DNA of 64,000 bases, taken from NCBI GenBank assembly GCA_024225635.1, contig JAAEMK010000557.1:62001-126000 (forward strand), given 5' to 3'. The translations under genes and the position numbers were made by a program. Under the pieces are notes generated by a model, which was given only the letters and a program-made list of their open reading frames with translations, ran no database searches and was not told where the DNA came from. This stretch comes from Desulfobacteraceae bacterium (GTDB lineage Bacteria; Desulfobacterota; Desulfobacteria; Desulfobacterales; Desulfobacteraceae). The number at the start of each line of letters is the position of its first letter. Within the stretch, counting starts at the first letter, position 1. Positions 8,497 to 16,741 of this stretch are shown here, piece after piece.

Positions 8497-9927
8497 TCAG
8501 GCGATCGTATACCTAAGGTCGGTTGCCGTTACCCAGTCTTCATGGGCATCCATCAGCTTGCCGGGATTGAGGATGCTGTTGGGATCAAAGGCCTTTTTGA
8601 TGTCCCTCATCAGGTCGAGGCTGTCGTTTTTCTCAGCCTTGAACGCCGATGCCTTTGAGATGCCGATGCCGTGTTCCGCCGAGGCGGTTCCTTTGACCGA
8701 GCGGACATATTCGTAGATCTCGGCCACCGCTGTACGGGCCGATTCCCACTGGTCCCGGCGGGTGGGCTCCATCAGGATCTTGGTGTGCATGCAGCCTGAA
8801 CCGCAATGGCCGTAGGCGGTCATGATGATGTTGTTTCTCTCTGCGATTTCGTGGATCGTTCTTGCTGTTTCAGCCATTTTCGAGTAGGGAACGGCCATGT
8901 CGTCCGCAAGGGATGTGCTTGAGAGCACGTCGCTGAACTTTGAGAGGGCGGGAAAGAGTTTCTTCCTGCCAAGGAAGATCTTGGCCCGCTCTTCCGGGTC
9001 GTAACTGCTTGTGAGCCCTGTGCCGCCGTGTTTTTTGCAGAACTCCTGCATGGCGTTGATTTCATAGTCCACGGCTTCCTTGACCATGCCGTCGGCCTCG
9101 TAGAGAAGCACCGCCTCCACTTCGGGAAGACCCAGGTCCATGGTCTTATTCACGGCCTTGATGGCGACGCTGTCCACCAGTTCCAGCATGGAGGGCACGA
9201 CCCCGCCTGCCATGATGTCGGCGATGGCGGCCCCCGCATCCTCGAGCCTGTCAAAGTTGGCCATGCCGAGGCACCTGAATTTCGGGATGGGCACAAAGCT
9301 CAAGGTGGCTTCCACCACCACCCCCAGGGTGCCCTCGGAGCCGACGATGAGCTTGTGGAGCTGGTAGCCCGTGGCCTCGACCCGTGTCCTTGCACCAAGG
9401 GTGACAAGGCGTCCGTCCGGCAGCACCACCTTCATGCCAAGGACGCTGTCCCGGGTGGCCCCGTATTTCACTGACCGGACCCCGCTTGCGTTGTTTCCGA
9501 TCTCCCCGCCGATGGTGGCGATCCTGCTCGAGGCAGGGGTGGGGGGATAGAACACGCCAAAGGGTTTAAGGGCGTGGTTCAGGTCGTCATCCACCACTCC
9601 CGGCTGAACCCTGCAATAGACATCCGAGGGGTTGATTTCCAGGATTCGGTTCATCCGCTTCATGTCCAGGGTGATGCCGCCCTTGACCGGCACGGTCTGT
9701 CCGCACATTCCCGAGCCGCCGCCCCTGGTGACGACGGGAATTTTTTCCTGGTTCGCATAGACCATGATATCCTGGACCTGCTCCGCGTTTTCAGGTCTCA
9801 CCACCACCCAGGGCCTGGCTGAATGAACCGAGGAGTCTGAACCGTAAACGTAGAGATCTGCCGGATCCGTCTTTACATTCTCTTCTCCAACAATGTTTTT
9901 AAGCCTGGGTACATCAATTTTTTCCAT
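8497..9927 (-). CDS. FAD-dependent D-lactate dehydrogenase / GlcD-family oxidase
   Basis: A 476-residue FAD_binding_4 / FAD-oxidase C protein (GlcD/Dld family) oxidising D-2-hydroxy acids, most likely D-lactate to pyruvate. Visible motifs are VVTRGGGSGMCGQ and PPTPASSRIATIGGEIGNNASG in the FAD domain, GSEGTLG, and the C-terminal FDPNSILNPGK. The usual GHAGDGN-H metal/substrate segment reads GHCGSGCMH, with two extra Cys. An AAGGGG site precedes the ATG. First gene of the lactate operon, with a LarA homologue for the other lactate isomer. Glycolate cannot be excluded as substrate. Confidence 0.88.
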   Translation of the reverse strand: MEKIDVPRLKNIVGEENVKTDPADLYVYGSDSSVHSARPWVVVRPENAEQVQDIMVYANQEKIPVVTRGGGSGMCGQTVPVKGGITLDMKRMNRILEINPSDVYCRVQPGVVDDDLNHALKPFGVFYPPTPASSRIATIGGEIGNNASGVRSVKYGATRDSVLGMKVVLPDGRLVTLGARTRVEATGYQLHKLIVGSEGTLGVVVEATLSFVPIPKFRCLGMANFDRLEDAGAAIADIMAGGVVPSMLELVDSVAIKAVNKTMDLGLPEVEAVLLYEADGMVKEAVDYEINAMQEFCKKHGGTGLTSSYDPEERAKIFLGRKKLFPALSKFSDVLSSTSLADDMAVPYSKMAETARTIHEIAERNNIIMTAYGHCGSGCMHTKILMEPTRRDQWESARTAVAEIYEYVRSVKGTASAEHGIGISKASAFKAEKNDSLDLMRDIKKAFDPNSILNPGKLMDAHEDWVTATDLRYTIA

Positions 9928-9976
9928 TACCCTTCCCCTTAATTATCTTTCACAATTATCGTGTCGTAATCTGTGG

Positions 9977-9995
9977 GATCAATGTGAAATTGATC
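9977..9995. promoter_or_regulatory. Inverted repeat GATCAAT-N5-ATTGATC, possible operator
   Basis: A perfect 7-bp dyad with a 5-bp spacer, placed about 15-35 nt after the predicted start of the lactate operon, where a bound repressor would block transcription. No regulator gene is adjacent. Confidence 0.4.
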
Positions 9996-10015
9996 ATTAA
10001 TATAAAAACTACTCT

Positions 10016-10044
10016 TTTTTAAACAAAAAACAAGTTTTTGCCAA
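10016..10044 (-). promoter_or_regulatory. Candidate promoter of the lactate operon
   Basis: Minus strand: -35 TTGGCA (10039-10044), 17-bp spacer, -10 TAAAAA (10016-10021). The dyad at 9977-9995 lies just downstream of the expected start. Confidence 0.4.
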
Positions 10045-10301
10045 TGAAATTTCATGATTCACTTAAATGAGCCGTTAAATGTACCGTTTTTTTTATCGTC
10101 CGCCGGGGTTGAACCCCGGGGAAAAACATGGTTGAATAGAGGGAACCCATCGTTTTTACGATGGCGTAATCGCCTTATCATTGCCAAAGGAGCGTGTCTG
10201 CTTAATATCGTCTTAAATCACCTGGGTTAAATCCACGGAGGCGTCGTCAGGGGTTAGTTGTAAAATGGGTTTAATTTATTAAAACAATTTGGAGGTTTAC
10301 G

Positions 10302-11417
10302 ATGATTATTGGGATTTTAAAAGAGATCAAGGTCGCCGAGAAAAGGGTTTGCATGACGCCGGCCGGGGTAAGCGTCATGGTCGAGAACGGTCATGAACTC
10401 CTTGTGGAGAAAGGAGCGGGGGAGGGCAGCGGATACCCGGATTCAGACTACCGGGCCGCCGGCGCCACCATTGTAGACACCCCCGGGGAGATCTTTCAAA
10501 AGGCCGGAATGGTCATGCATGTAAAGGAACCCCAACCCTCTGAATACGGTCTTATCCGGGAGGATCAGATCGTATTTACCTATCTCCACCTGGCGGCGGA
10601 CGAGGCCCAGACCCGTGCCCTGATCAAGAGCAGCTGCGTTGCCATCGCCTACGAAACCATTGAAAAAGCCGACGGCTCCCTTCCCTTGCTGGTTCCCATG
10701 AGTGAGGTGGCCGGCCGCATGGCAGCCCAGGAGGGAGCAAAATATCTTGAGATGCCCCAGGGGGGGATGGGTCTTCTCTTTGGCGGTGTCACCGGGGTCG
10801 AGCCCGCCACCGTGGTGGTGATCGGCGGCGGCGTGGTGGGGATCAATGCCGCCAAGATGGCCTGCGGGCTCGGGGCAAAGGTCTATATCCTCGATACCAA
10901 CCTGGACCGGCTCCGTTACCTCGATGACGTGATGCCCGCCAACTGTTTTCCCGTGATGTCCAATTCGGCAGTCCTGCGGGAACTGGTGACCCGGGCCCAT
11001 GTGGTGATCGGTGCAGTGCTCGTCACGGGCGCCCGGGCGCCCAAGCTGTTGACCCGGGAAATGCTTACGGTGATGCAGCCCGGGGCCGTGGTGGTGGATG
11101 TGGCCATCGACCAGGGCGGGTGCTTTGAAACCTCGAGGCCCACGACCCATGACGATCCCACCTTTGTGATCGACGGCATTGTTCATTATTGCGTGGCCAA
11201 CATGCCGGGCGCCGTGGCAAGAACCTCGACCCTGGCCTTGACCAACGCAACCCTGCCCTATGCCCTGGAAATCGCCAACAAGGGATGGAAACAGGCCATG
11301 ACGGAGAATTCCGAGATCCGGCCGGGGGCTAATGTCATCAAGGGCAAGGTTACCTTCAAAGCCGTGGCCGATGCCTTTGGTCTTGAATACACCTCCGTGG
11401 AGGATTTTATTCGTTAA
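10302..11417 (+). CDS. ald: Alanine dehydrogenase
   Basis: Catalyses L-alanine + NAD+ + H2O to pyruvate + NADH + NH4+, in the cytoplasm as a hexamer. 371 residues, the family's standard length. The start MIIGILKEIK, Lys75 (VKEPQP), His96 (YLHLA), the NAD site VIGGGVVGINAAKMA and the catalytic DVAIDQGGC are all present. GGAGG is 7 nt before the ATG. It is a single gene with its own terminator, next to the lactate operon; both make pyruvate. Confidence 0.96.
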   Translation: MIIGILKEIKVAEKRVCMTPAGVSVMVENGHELLVEKGAGEGSGYPDSDYRAAGATIVDTPGEIFQKAGMVMHVKEPQPSEYGLIREDQIVFTYLHLAADEAQTRALIKSSCVAIAYETIEKADGSLPLLVPMSEVAGRMAAQEGAKYLEMPQGGMGLLFGGVTGVEPATVVVIGGGVVGINAAKMACGLGAKVYILDTNLDRLRYLDDVMPANCFPVMSNSAVLRELVTRAHVVIGAVLVTGARAPKLLTREMLTVMQPGAVVVDVAIDQGGCFETSRPTTHDDPTFVIDGIVHYCVANMPGAVARTSTLALTNATLPYALEIANKGWKQAMTENSEIRPGANVIKGKVTFKAVADAFGLEYTSVEDFIR

Positions 11418-11467
11418 ACTTTCCGGTGCCGGACCGCTGAAAAAAAAATAAAAAACGAGGAAATAGG

Positions 11468-11499
11468 AAAAGCCCCTGGATGCCTAGGGGCTTTTCTTG
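11468..11499 (+). terminator. Intrinsic terminator after ald
   Basis: A 10-bp stem AAAAGCCCCT (11468-11477) / AGGGGCTTTT (11486-11495) with an 8-nt loop and a T-rich tail. Confidence 0.85.
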
Positions 11500-11537
11500 T
11501 CTTTACTTCGGCCAAGCCATTGAAATCGCTATTGTAC

Positions 11538-11566
11538 TTGACATGTTTGTTTTTGTGGCATACACA
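11538..11566 (+). promoter_or_regulatory. Sigma-70-type promoter of the chemoreceptor-like gene
   Basis: TTGACA (11538-11543), 17-bp spacer, TACACA (11561-11566), about 55 nt before the chosen start. Confidence 0.5.
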
Positions 11567-11621
11567 TGATCAGTGTTCTTGTAGATAACTTATGTTAAAT
11601 ATAGGAAAAGGAGTTATGACT

Positions 11622-13133
11622 ATGGAAAAAGTCGTTGATCCTCGACTGATCGAGAAGTACAAGAAAGAGGCGGTCCTGGAGCTTGCAAGGAGATCCCGCA
11701 CCTCGGTTCTGGCCCATTTTTTTCTGTTTTTCTTTCTAGCTGTTACCACCCCTTTGAAGAGTGAACATCCCACACAGCTTATTGTTTTCGGGGTGCTGAT
11801 AATTTTTGTGTCTTCCCTGAGAATGGTCCTTGCCAAAAGGGTTCCGGACCGATATGATTCCGCACCTGAAGTATGGAATTCAACACTGACGGTGTCAAAT
11901 TACCTGTCAGGAGCCCTGTGGGGAGGATTTAGTTATATGGTGGCCCATTACTACAGAGTCGAATGGCCCTTCATGTTTACCCAGATCATCGTATGCGGCA
12001 TTGCTGCAGGCTCCTCAAGTTCCCTTGCCCCGAGGGTTTCAGTCGCCCGGGGCTTTATCATGCTCATGGTGCTCCCCATTACCGTATGGGGGTTCTTTGC
12101 CGGTTCCTCCCAGGCCGTCGGGGTTTCCATTATCACTCTTTTTTCCATGCTCATGTTCATGCGGATGGCAAAGGACAACTACCTGTGGTATTGGGATAAC
12201 ATTAAAAACAGTGAAAAGATCTCTTTGCACACCCAAAAGATGGAGGAAGTTTTTAAGGGCGCCCATGAAAATGCCGAGAACCTCAACCGGTCGTCACAGG
12301 ACCTGACCGGTTTTTCCGGTAAAATGACGGAAACCGCCTCCCAAATGAGCGGGAAACTCAAGGAGGTCCTGGGCTTTGCCGGCCAGGTGGATGAAAACTC
12401 CGGCGCCGTGGTTGCGGTCATGGGCCAGGCAACGGAAAATTTTGACAATATAGCTGCGGCGGCCCAGCAGATGACCGCCACCATTAACGAGATTGCAAAG
12501 AGCAGTGAACAGACCCGGGCGGTCACGGAAGAGGCGTTGACCCAGAGTGAAACCGCCACCGCCAAGATGGACGCGCTGGGTGATTCCGCAAGGGCCATCA
12601 CGGCCATCACGGAGGCCATTGGTGATATCTCGGGGCAGATCAATTTGCTCGCCCTGAACGCCACCATCGAGGCCGCAAGGGCGGGGGAGGCCGGTAAGGG
12701 GTTTGCCGTGGTGGCAACCGAGATCAAGGAGCTGGCGGTGCAGACCGCGGGTTCCGCCGATGAGATCAAGAACCAGGTGATGGAGATTCAGCAATCGACT
12801 GCCGCCTCGTCCGCGGAGATCTCAAAGATCTCCAAGGTGGTGCTGGATGCCAACCACAGGGTGGGGTCCATTGCCGCTGCCGTGGAGGAGCAGTCTGTCG
12901 CGTTTGAAGAGGTGTCTAAAAATATTGGTGAGGTATCCTCGGGGTTTTGCGAAGTCTCGAAGATGCTGGATGAAAACAATGATAATATGAAGAGTGTTTC
13001 CCGCCATATAGCTGAGGTGGATCAGACTGCCGATGATGTAAGGGAAAATACCACCCTGGTGGATAAAAGTGCGGAAAGCCTTTTAAACCTTGCATCCAAT
13101 CTGGGCAGGCTCGTGGAATCGGCTGCTTCCTGA
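11622..13133 (+). CDS. Methyl-accepting chemotaxis-like signalling protein with N-terminal membrane domain
   Basis: 503 residues. The N-terminal part (about 28-185) has several hydrophobic segments with short loops and no large periplasmic sensor domain. It passes straight into an MCP coiled-coil signalling domain without a recognisable HAMP. The hairpin tip reads [37 protein letters not shown], the CheA/CheW-binding core. The ATG at 11622 is 8 nt after AAGGAG; an ATG at 11592 would lie upstream of that site. It may sense membrane state or energy rather than an external ligand. The RACo-like gene follows 46 bp later and may share its transcript. Confidence 0.86.
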   Translation: MEKVVDPRLIEKYKKEAVLELARRSRTSVLAHFFLFFFLAVTTPLKSEHPTQLIVFGVLIIFVSSLRMVLAKRVPDRYDSAPEVWNSTLTVSNYLSGALWGGFSYMVAHYYRVEWPFMFTQIIVCGIAAGSSSSLAPRVSVARGFIMLMVLPITVWGFFAGSSQAVGVSIITLFSMLMFMRMAKDNYLWYWDNIKNSEKISLHTQKMEEVFKGAHENAENLNRSSQDLTGFSGKMTETASQMSGKLKEVLGFAGQVDENSGAVVAVMGQATENFDNIAAAAQQMTATINEIAKSSEQTRAVTEEALTQSETATAKMDALGDSARAITAITEAIGDISGQINLLALNATIEAARAGEAGKGFAVVATEIKELAVQTAGSADEIKNQVMEIQQSTAASSAEISKISKVVLDANHRVGSIAAAVEEQSVAFEEVSKNIGEVSSGFCEVSKMLDENNDNMKSVSRHIAEVDQTADDVRENTTLVDKSAESLLNLASNLGRLVESAAS

Positions 13134-13179
13134 AAAGGGCGCGGTCGGCGACGATACCTGGGGCGGGAGAGGAGAGCGG

Positions 13180-15129
13180 ATGGAGAAGTATACAATTACC
13201 TTCCTGCCCCATGACAGGAAGATCGAGGTCGCTGATGGCGAAAATCTCATCCGGGCCGCCATGGAGGCGGGGGTTCATGTCAATGCCTCCTGCGGCGGCG
13301 AGGGTGTCTGCGGCAAGTGCAGGGTCATTATCGAACAGGGGGAGGTTGAGGAGGGGCTTTCGGAGCGGCTTTCCTCCGAGGATATAGAGAACGGGTACCG
13401 GTTGGCCTGCCTTGCCAGGGTCCGTTCAGACCTTGTGGTGAGGATTCCCGTGGAGTCGGATGTGGACGCAAGTGTCCTGAATCTCAAGGCCTCACCCCGC
13501 CATACGGCCGGGATCAGAACCTTTGACCTGAACGAGCTCAAGGAGAAAGGGCTCTTCATCCCACCCATTGAAAAGAAGTACTTGGTCCTGCCCGAGCCCA
13601 CGGCCCAGGACAACATCGCCGACGTCACCCGGCTGCTCCATCATCTCAAGATGGAGCACAACGAGCACCGTCTTGTCACCGACCTCAACGTGATGCGGAC
13701 CATTCCCGAGCTGTTGAGGGAGGGGGATTTCAAGGTCACGGCAACCATTGTCCGGCCGGTGCGGGAGGACGGAAAGAACCAGATCGTCCACATTGAACCC
13801 GGTGACACCACGGAAAGGAATTTTGCCGTTGCCATGGATATCGGAACCACCACCATCTATGGCGAGGTGCTCGATCTGCATTCGGGTGATGTGCTCGCAA
13901 GCTACGGTGACTTCAACGCCCAGATCAGCTACGGGGAGGATGTGATTTCACGGATCGTGTTCTCGGAAAAGGAGAACGGCCTCGAGATCCTCCAGAAAAA
14001 GGTGGTGGAGACCATCAACAAGGTCCTTGGCAAGATCATCAAAAGGGCCGGGATTTCACGGAACGAGATCACAACCATCACCCTTGCCGGCAACTCCACC
14101 ATGACCCAGCTGCTCCTCAGGATCGATCCCCGGTACATCAGGCGGGCGCCCTATGTGCCGGCCTCGATTCTCTATCCCCCATTCCCGGCATCGGAGGTCG
14201 GCATTGACCTTGCCGACCACAGTATCGCTCTTGTCTATCCCGGGGCTTCAAGCTACGTGGGGGGGGATATCGTGGCGGGGGTCATGGGATCGGGCATGTA
14301 CAGGACCGATAAGCTCACCCTGTTCATGGACATCGGCACCAATGCCGAGATCGTCGTGGGGAACAAGGAATGGATGGCCTGCACCGCCTGTTCGGCGGGC
14401 CCGGCCTTCGAGGGCGGGGGCGTCGCCTTCGGAATGCGGGCGGCCAAGGGAGCCATCGAGGATTTTTCCATAGATCCCGTGACCTTCGAACCCATGATCA
14501 TGACCATTGGCAGTGTCAGGCCCAAGGGAATCTGCGGGTCCGGCCTCATCACCATTGCCGCGCGGCTCTTTGAGATCGGGTTGATCGACAACCGGGGAAA
14601 GTTCGACCAGACCCTTGACATCGACAGGATCCGTCAGCGGGACGGCGTGTGGGAGTATGTGCTGGTGTGGAAGGATGCCACCCAGATCGACCGGGACATC
14701 TCCATTACCGAGCCCGACATCGATAACCTGATCCGGGCCAAGGGCGCCATGTACTCGGGGGCCCAGACCCTGCTCGAGGAGGTGGGGCTCACCATCCACG
14801 ACATCGAGGAGGTGATCCTCGCGGGCGGTTTCGGTTCCTACATCGACCTTGAAAAGGCCATGACCATCGGCCTTCTTCCGGAGATTGATCCCGTGCGGGT
14901 CACCTATCTCGGCAACGGTTCCCTGCTGGGAGCCAAGATGAGTTCCTTCACCAACCGCCTTAGAAGGGATGTGGCGAAGGTGGTCAAGATGATGACCAAC
15001 TTTGAACTTGCCGAGACCCCCTCCTACATGGACCACTACATGGGGGCCCTTTTTCTGCCCCATACGAATCTAACCGATTTTCCGAGGCTCAAGGCAAGGC
15101 TTGCCGCAATCAAGGAGGTCAACCCATGA
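13180..15129 (+). CDS. RACo-like ASKHA protein with N-terminal [2Fe-2S] ferredoxin (corrinoid protein reactivator)
   Basis: 649 residues. A plant-type [2Fe-2S] ferredoxin occupies residues 1-90 (Cys38, 44, 47, 77 in ASCGGEGVCGKC...LAC). A linker follows, then the DUF4445 ASKHA ATPase region with MDIGTTTIYGEV, LAGNSTMTQLLL, DIGTNAEIVVG and LAGGFGSYIDL. RACo uses ATP and an Fe-S electron to rescue Co(II) corrinoid proteins to Co(I), for example CoFeSP or methyltransferases. The ATG at 13180 is preceded by GGAGAGGAG; the reading frame also extends upstream into the previous gene. It overlaps its paralogue by 4 bp. The corrinoid protein it serves is not in the window. Confidence 0.88.
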   Translation: MEKYTITFLPHDRKIEVADGENLIRAAMEAGVHVNASCGGEGVCGKCRVIIEQGEVEEGLSERLSSEDIENGYRLACLARVRSDLVVRIPVESDVDASVLNLKASPRHTAGIRTFDLNELKEKGLFIPPIEKKYLVLPEPTAQDNIADVTRLLHHLKMEHNEHRLVTDLNVMRTIPELLREGDFKVTATIVRPVREDGKNQIVHIEPGDTTERNFAVAMDIGTTTIYGEVLDLHSGDVLASYGDFNAQISYGEDVISRIVFSEKENGLEILQKKVVETINKVLGKIIKRAGISRNEITTITLAGNSTMTQLLLRIDPRYIRRAPYVPASILYPPFPASEVGIDLADHSIALVYPGASSYVGGDIVAGVMGSGMYRTDKLTLFMDIGTNAEIVVGNKEWMACTACSAGPAFEGGGVAFGMRAAKGAIEDFSIDPVTFEPMIMTIGSVRPKGICGSGLITIAARLFEIGLIDNRGKFDQTLDIDRIRQRDGVWEYVLVWKDATQIDRDISITEPDIDNLIRAKGAMYSGAQTLLEEVGLTIHDIEEVILAGGFGSYIDLEKAMTIGLLPEIDPVRVTYLGNGSLLGAKMSSFTNRLRRDVAKVVKMMTNFELAETPSYMDHYMGALFLPHTNLTDFPRLKARLAAIKEVNP

Positions 15130-16679
15130 TTGGGACGCAAGGATTTGTCAGGAGCGTCCGGCTGCCCGTGCCCGCCCTTGGAAATAACATTGCCGATGCG
15201 GAGCGCCTCAAGGCGGCCCTGAAAAAGGAACTTGACACGGACCGGGTGGTGGTGCCCCTCGGGGTTGTGAAAAATCTTCCCGGCCTTGTGAGGAAGTACG
15301 ACCACCGGCTGAAGACGGTCCTGTTCCGGGAGTCCTTCGGGTGGCGGGTGGTGAGCGTCCAGGATCCTGACGGGAGCGATCCCGTCTGCGGCATTGCCCT
15401 GGACATCGGCACCACCCGGGTGGTGGCGCGTCTTATTGATCTTGAAACCGGCAAGACCCTCGGGGAGAGCGGCTTTGACAATCCCCAGATCCGGATCGCC
15501 CCGGACGTGCTGGCAAGGATTCACCATGCAAAGGAGGCCAAGGGCCTCGAGGAACTCAGGTCTTCCATCATCGATTCCGTGAATGTCCAGGCCAGGGAAC
15601 TCTGTGAAGGGGCGGGCATTGGCATCGAATCGGTTTATCTCATGGCCTGTGCCGGCAACACCGCCATGACCCATCTTTTCCTCGGCATTGATCCCTCCTT
15701 CATCATCCGGGAACCCTATATTCCGGGAGTGAACATGCCCGATCCCATGGATGCCCTGTCAGTGGGGATTCAGCTCAACCCCAATGCCAGGATTTTTTTA
15801 TTTCCCAACATCGGCAGCTATTTTGGCGGGGATCTCATTGCCGGAATTCTCTGCGCAGGCATTCATAAAAGGGAGGAACCCTCAATCATGGTGGATGTCG
15901 GCACCAATGCCGAGGTGGTGCTGGGAACCCGTGATTGGCTCATTGCCTGTGCCGGCGCTGCGGGCCCGGCCCTTGAAGGGGGCATGAGCAAGATGGGCAT
16001 GACTGCGGGCCCCGGGGTGATCGACCGGGTGGTGATCGATCCTGATACCCGCCATATCGAGGTGCACACCATCGAAGAGAAGCCTGCCATCGGCATCTGC
16101 GGCTCGGGAATGATCGATCTTGCGGCCCAGCTCTTTCTGTCCGGCATGGTGGACATACGGGGGAAGTTTTCAAGGGAGCGGTGCGGCGACCGCCTGGTTC
16201 TAAAGGATGGCATTGCCACCTTTGAGCTGGTTTTGGCCGCCGATTCGGGAACAGGCCGGCCCATTGCCCTGAGCCAGGTGGACCTGAACTCCCTGACAAG
16301 CTCCAAGGCGGCCATGCATTCCATCCTGGAGGTGATTGTCCAGCAGACCGCGGGCATCGGGTTTGACGATCTTGAGCGGTTTTATGTGGCGGGCACCTTC
16401 GGCTCCTTTATCGATCCAAGGTCGGCCATCTCCATCGGCATGCTGCCGGACATTCCCTTGGAGAAGTTCCAGGTGCTCGGCAACTCCTCTTTGGAGGGTT
16501 CGGCCAAATTGCTCCTCGACCCGGATCTATTTGACGAGATCGCCACCATCCGGGAGAACCTCACCTATGTGGAGCTCAACGTGAACCAGGAGTTCATGAA
16601 CATCTTTTCAGGGGCCAAGTTCTATCCCCACACGGAAAGATCCAGGTTTCCCTCGGTCACCATTTGGGGTCAGGCCTAG
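15126..16679 (+). CDS. RACo-like ASKHA paralogue without ferredoxin domain
   Basis: 517 residues, homologous to the preceding protein over the ASKHA part: ALDIGTTRVVARLIDL, CAGNTAMTHLFLG, VDVGTNAEVVLG, GICGSGMIDLAA, VAGTFGSFIDP. The first 85 residues keep a RACo-like linker, but the Cys-rich ferredoxin is gone, so it cannot carry an Fe-S electron itself. ATGA overlap with the upstream gene implies fixed stoichiometry. It may be a partner or regulator of the full-length RACo. The last four codons and stop (WGQA-TAG) lie inside a GGGGTCAGGCCTAG repeat, so the natural C-terminus may have been altered. Confidence 0.85.
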   Translation: MIGTQGFVRSVRLPVPALGNNIADAERLKAALKKELDTDRVVVPLGVVKNLPGLVRKYDHRLKTVLFRESFGWRVVSVQDPDGSDPVCGIALDIGTTRVVARLIDLETGKTLGESGFDNPQIRIAPDVLARIHHAKEAKGLEELRSSIIDSVNVQARELCEGAGIGIESVYLMACAGNTAMTHLFLGIDPSFIIREPYIPGVNMPDPMDALSVGIQLNPNARIFLFPNIGSYFGGDLIAGILCAGIHKREEPSIMVDVGTNAEVVLGTRDWLIACAGAAGPALEGGMSKMGMTAGPGVIDRVVIDPDTRHIEVHTIEEKPAIGICGSGMIDLAAQLFLSGMVDIRGKFSRERCGDRLVLKDGIATFELVLAADSGTGRPIALSQVDLNSLTSSKAAMHSILEVIVQQTAGIGFDDLERFYVAGTFGSFIDPRSAISIGMLPDIPLEKFQVLGNSSLEGSAKLLLDPDLFDEIATIRENLTYVELNVNQEFMNIFSGAKFYPHTERSRFPSVTIWGQA

Positions 16680-16698
16680 CTTATTAGCTTATTGCCGT
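16666..16698. repeat. GGGGTCAGG-type repeat overlapping a gene end
   Basis: GGGGTCAGGCCTAGCTTATT begins at 16666; the TAG at 16677-16679 is the stop of the RACo-like paralogue. It matches the copy at 18656 in 19 of the first 20 bases and has the same orientation. Confidence 0.75.
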
Positions 16699-16741
16699 TT
16701 TTATCCGGCGGCGTCCTGGCGTCCTCTTCCAGGGTATAAAC

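Larger units (their letters stand above)
9928..10301. other. 374-bp divergent region between the lactate operon and ald
   Basis: AT-rich near the lactate operon, with a minus promoter candidate (10016-10044) and a 7-bp dyad (9977-9995). An 8-bp GC palindrome, CCGGGGTT-G-AACCCCGG, sits at 10103-10119 with no T-run beside it. A GGAGG ribosome site for ald is near 10291. No ORF or RNA gene recognised. Confidence 0.55.

Noticed and set aside
7601-8716. 371-codon plus-strand frame across two genes
   Set aside because: Antisense to the Fe-S fusion and the lactate dehydrogenase; no ribosome site or domain.
10103-10119. GC palindrome as a terminator for the lactate operon or ald
   Set aside because: It lies upstream of both divergent genes and has no T-run on either strand.
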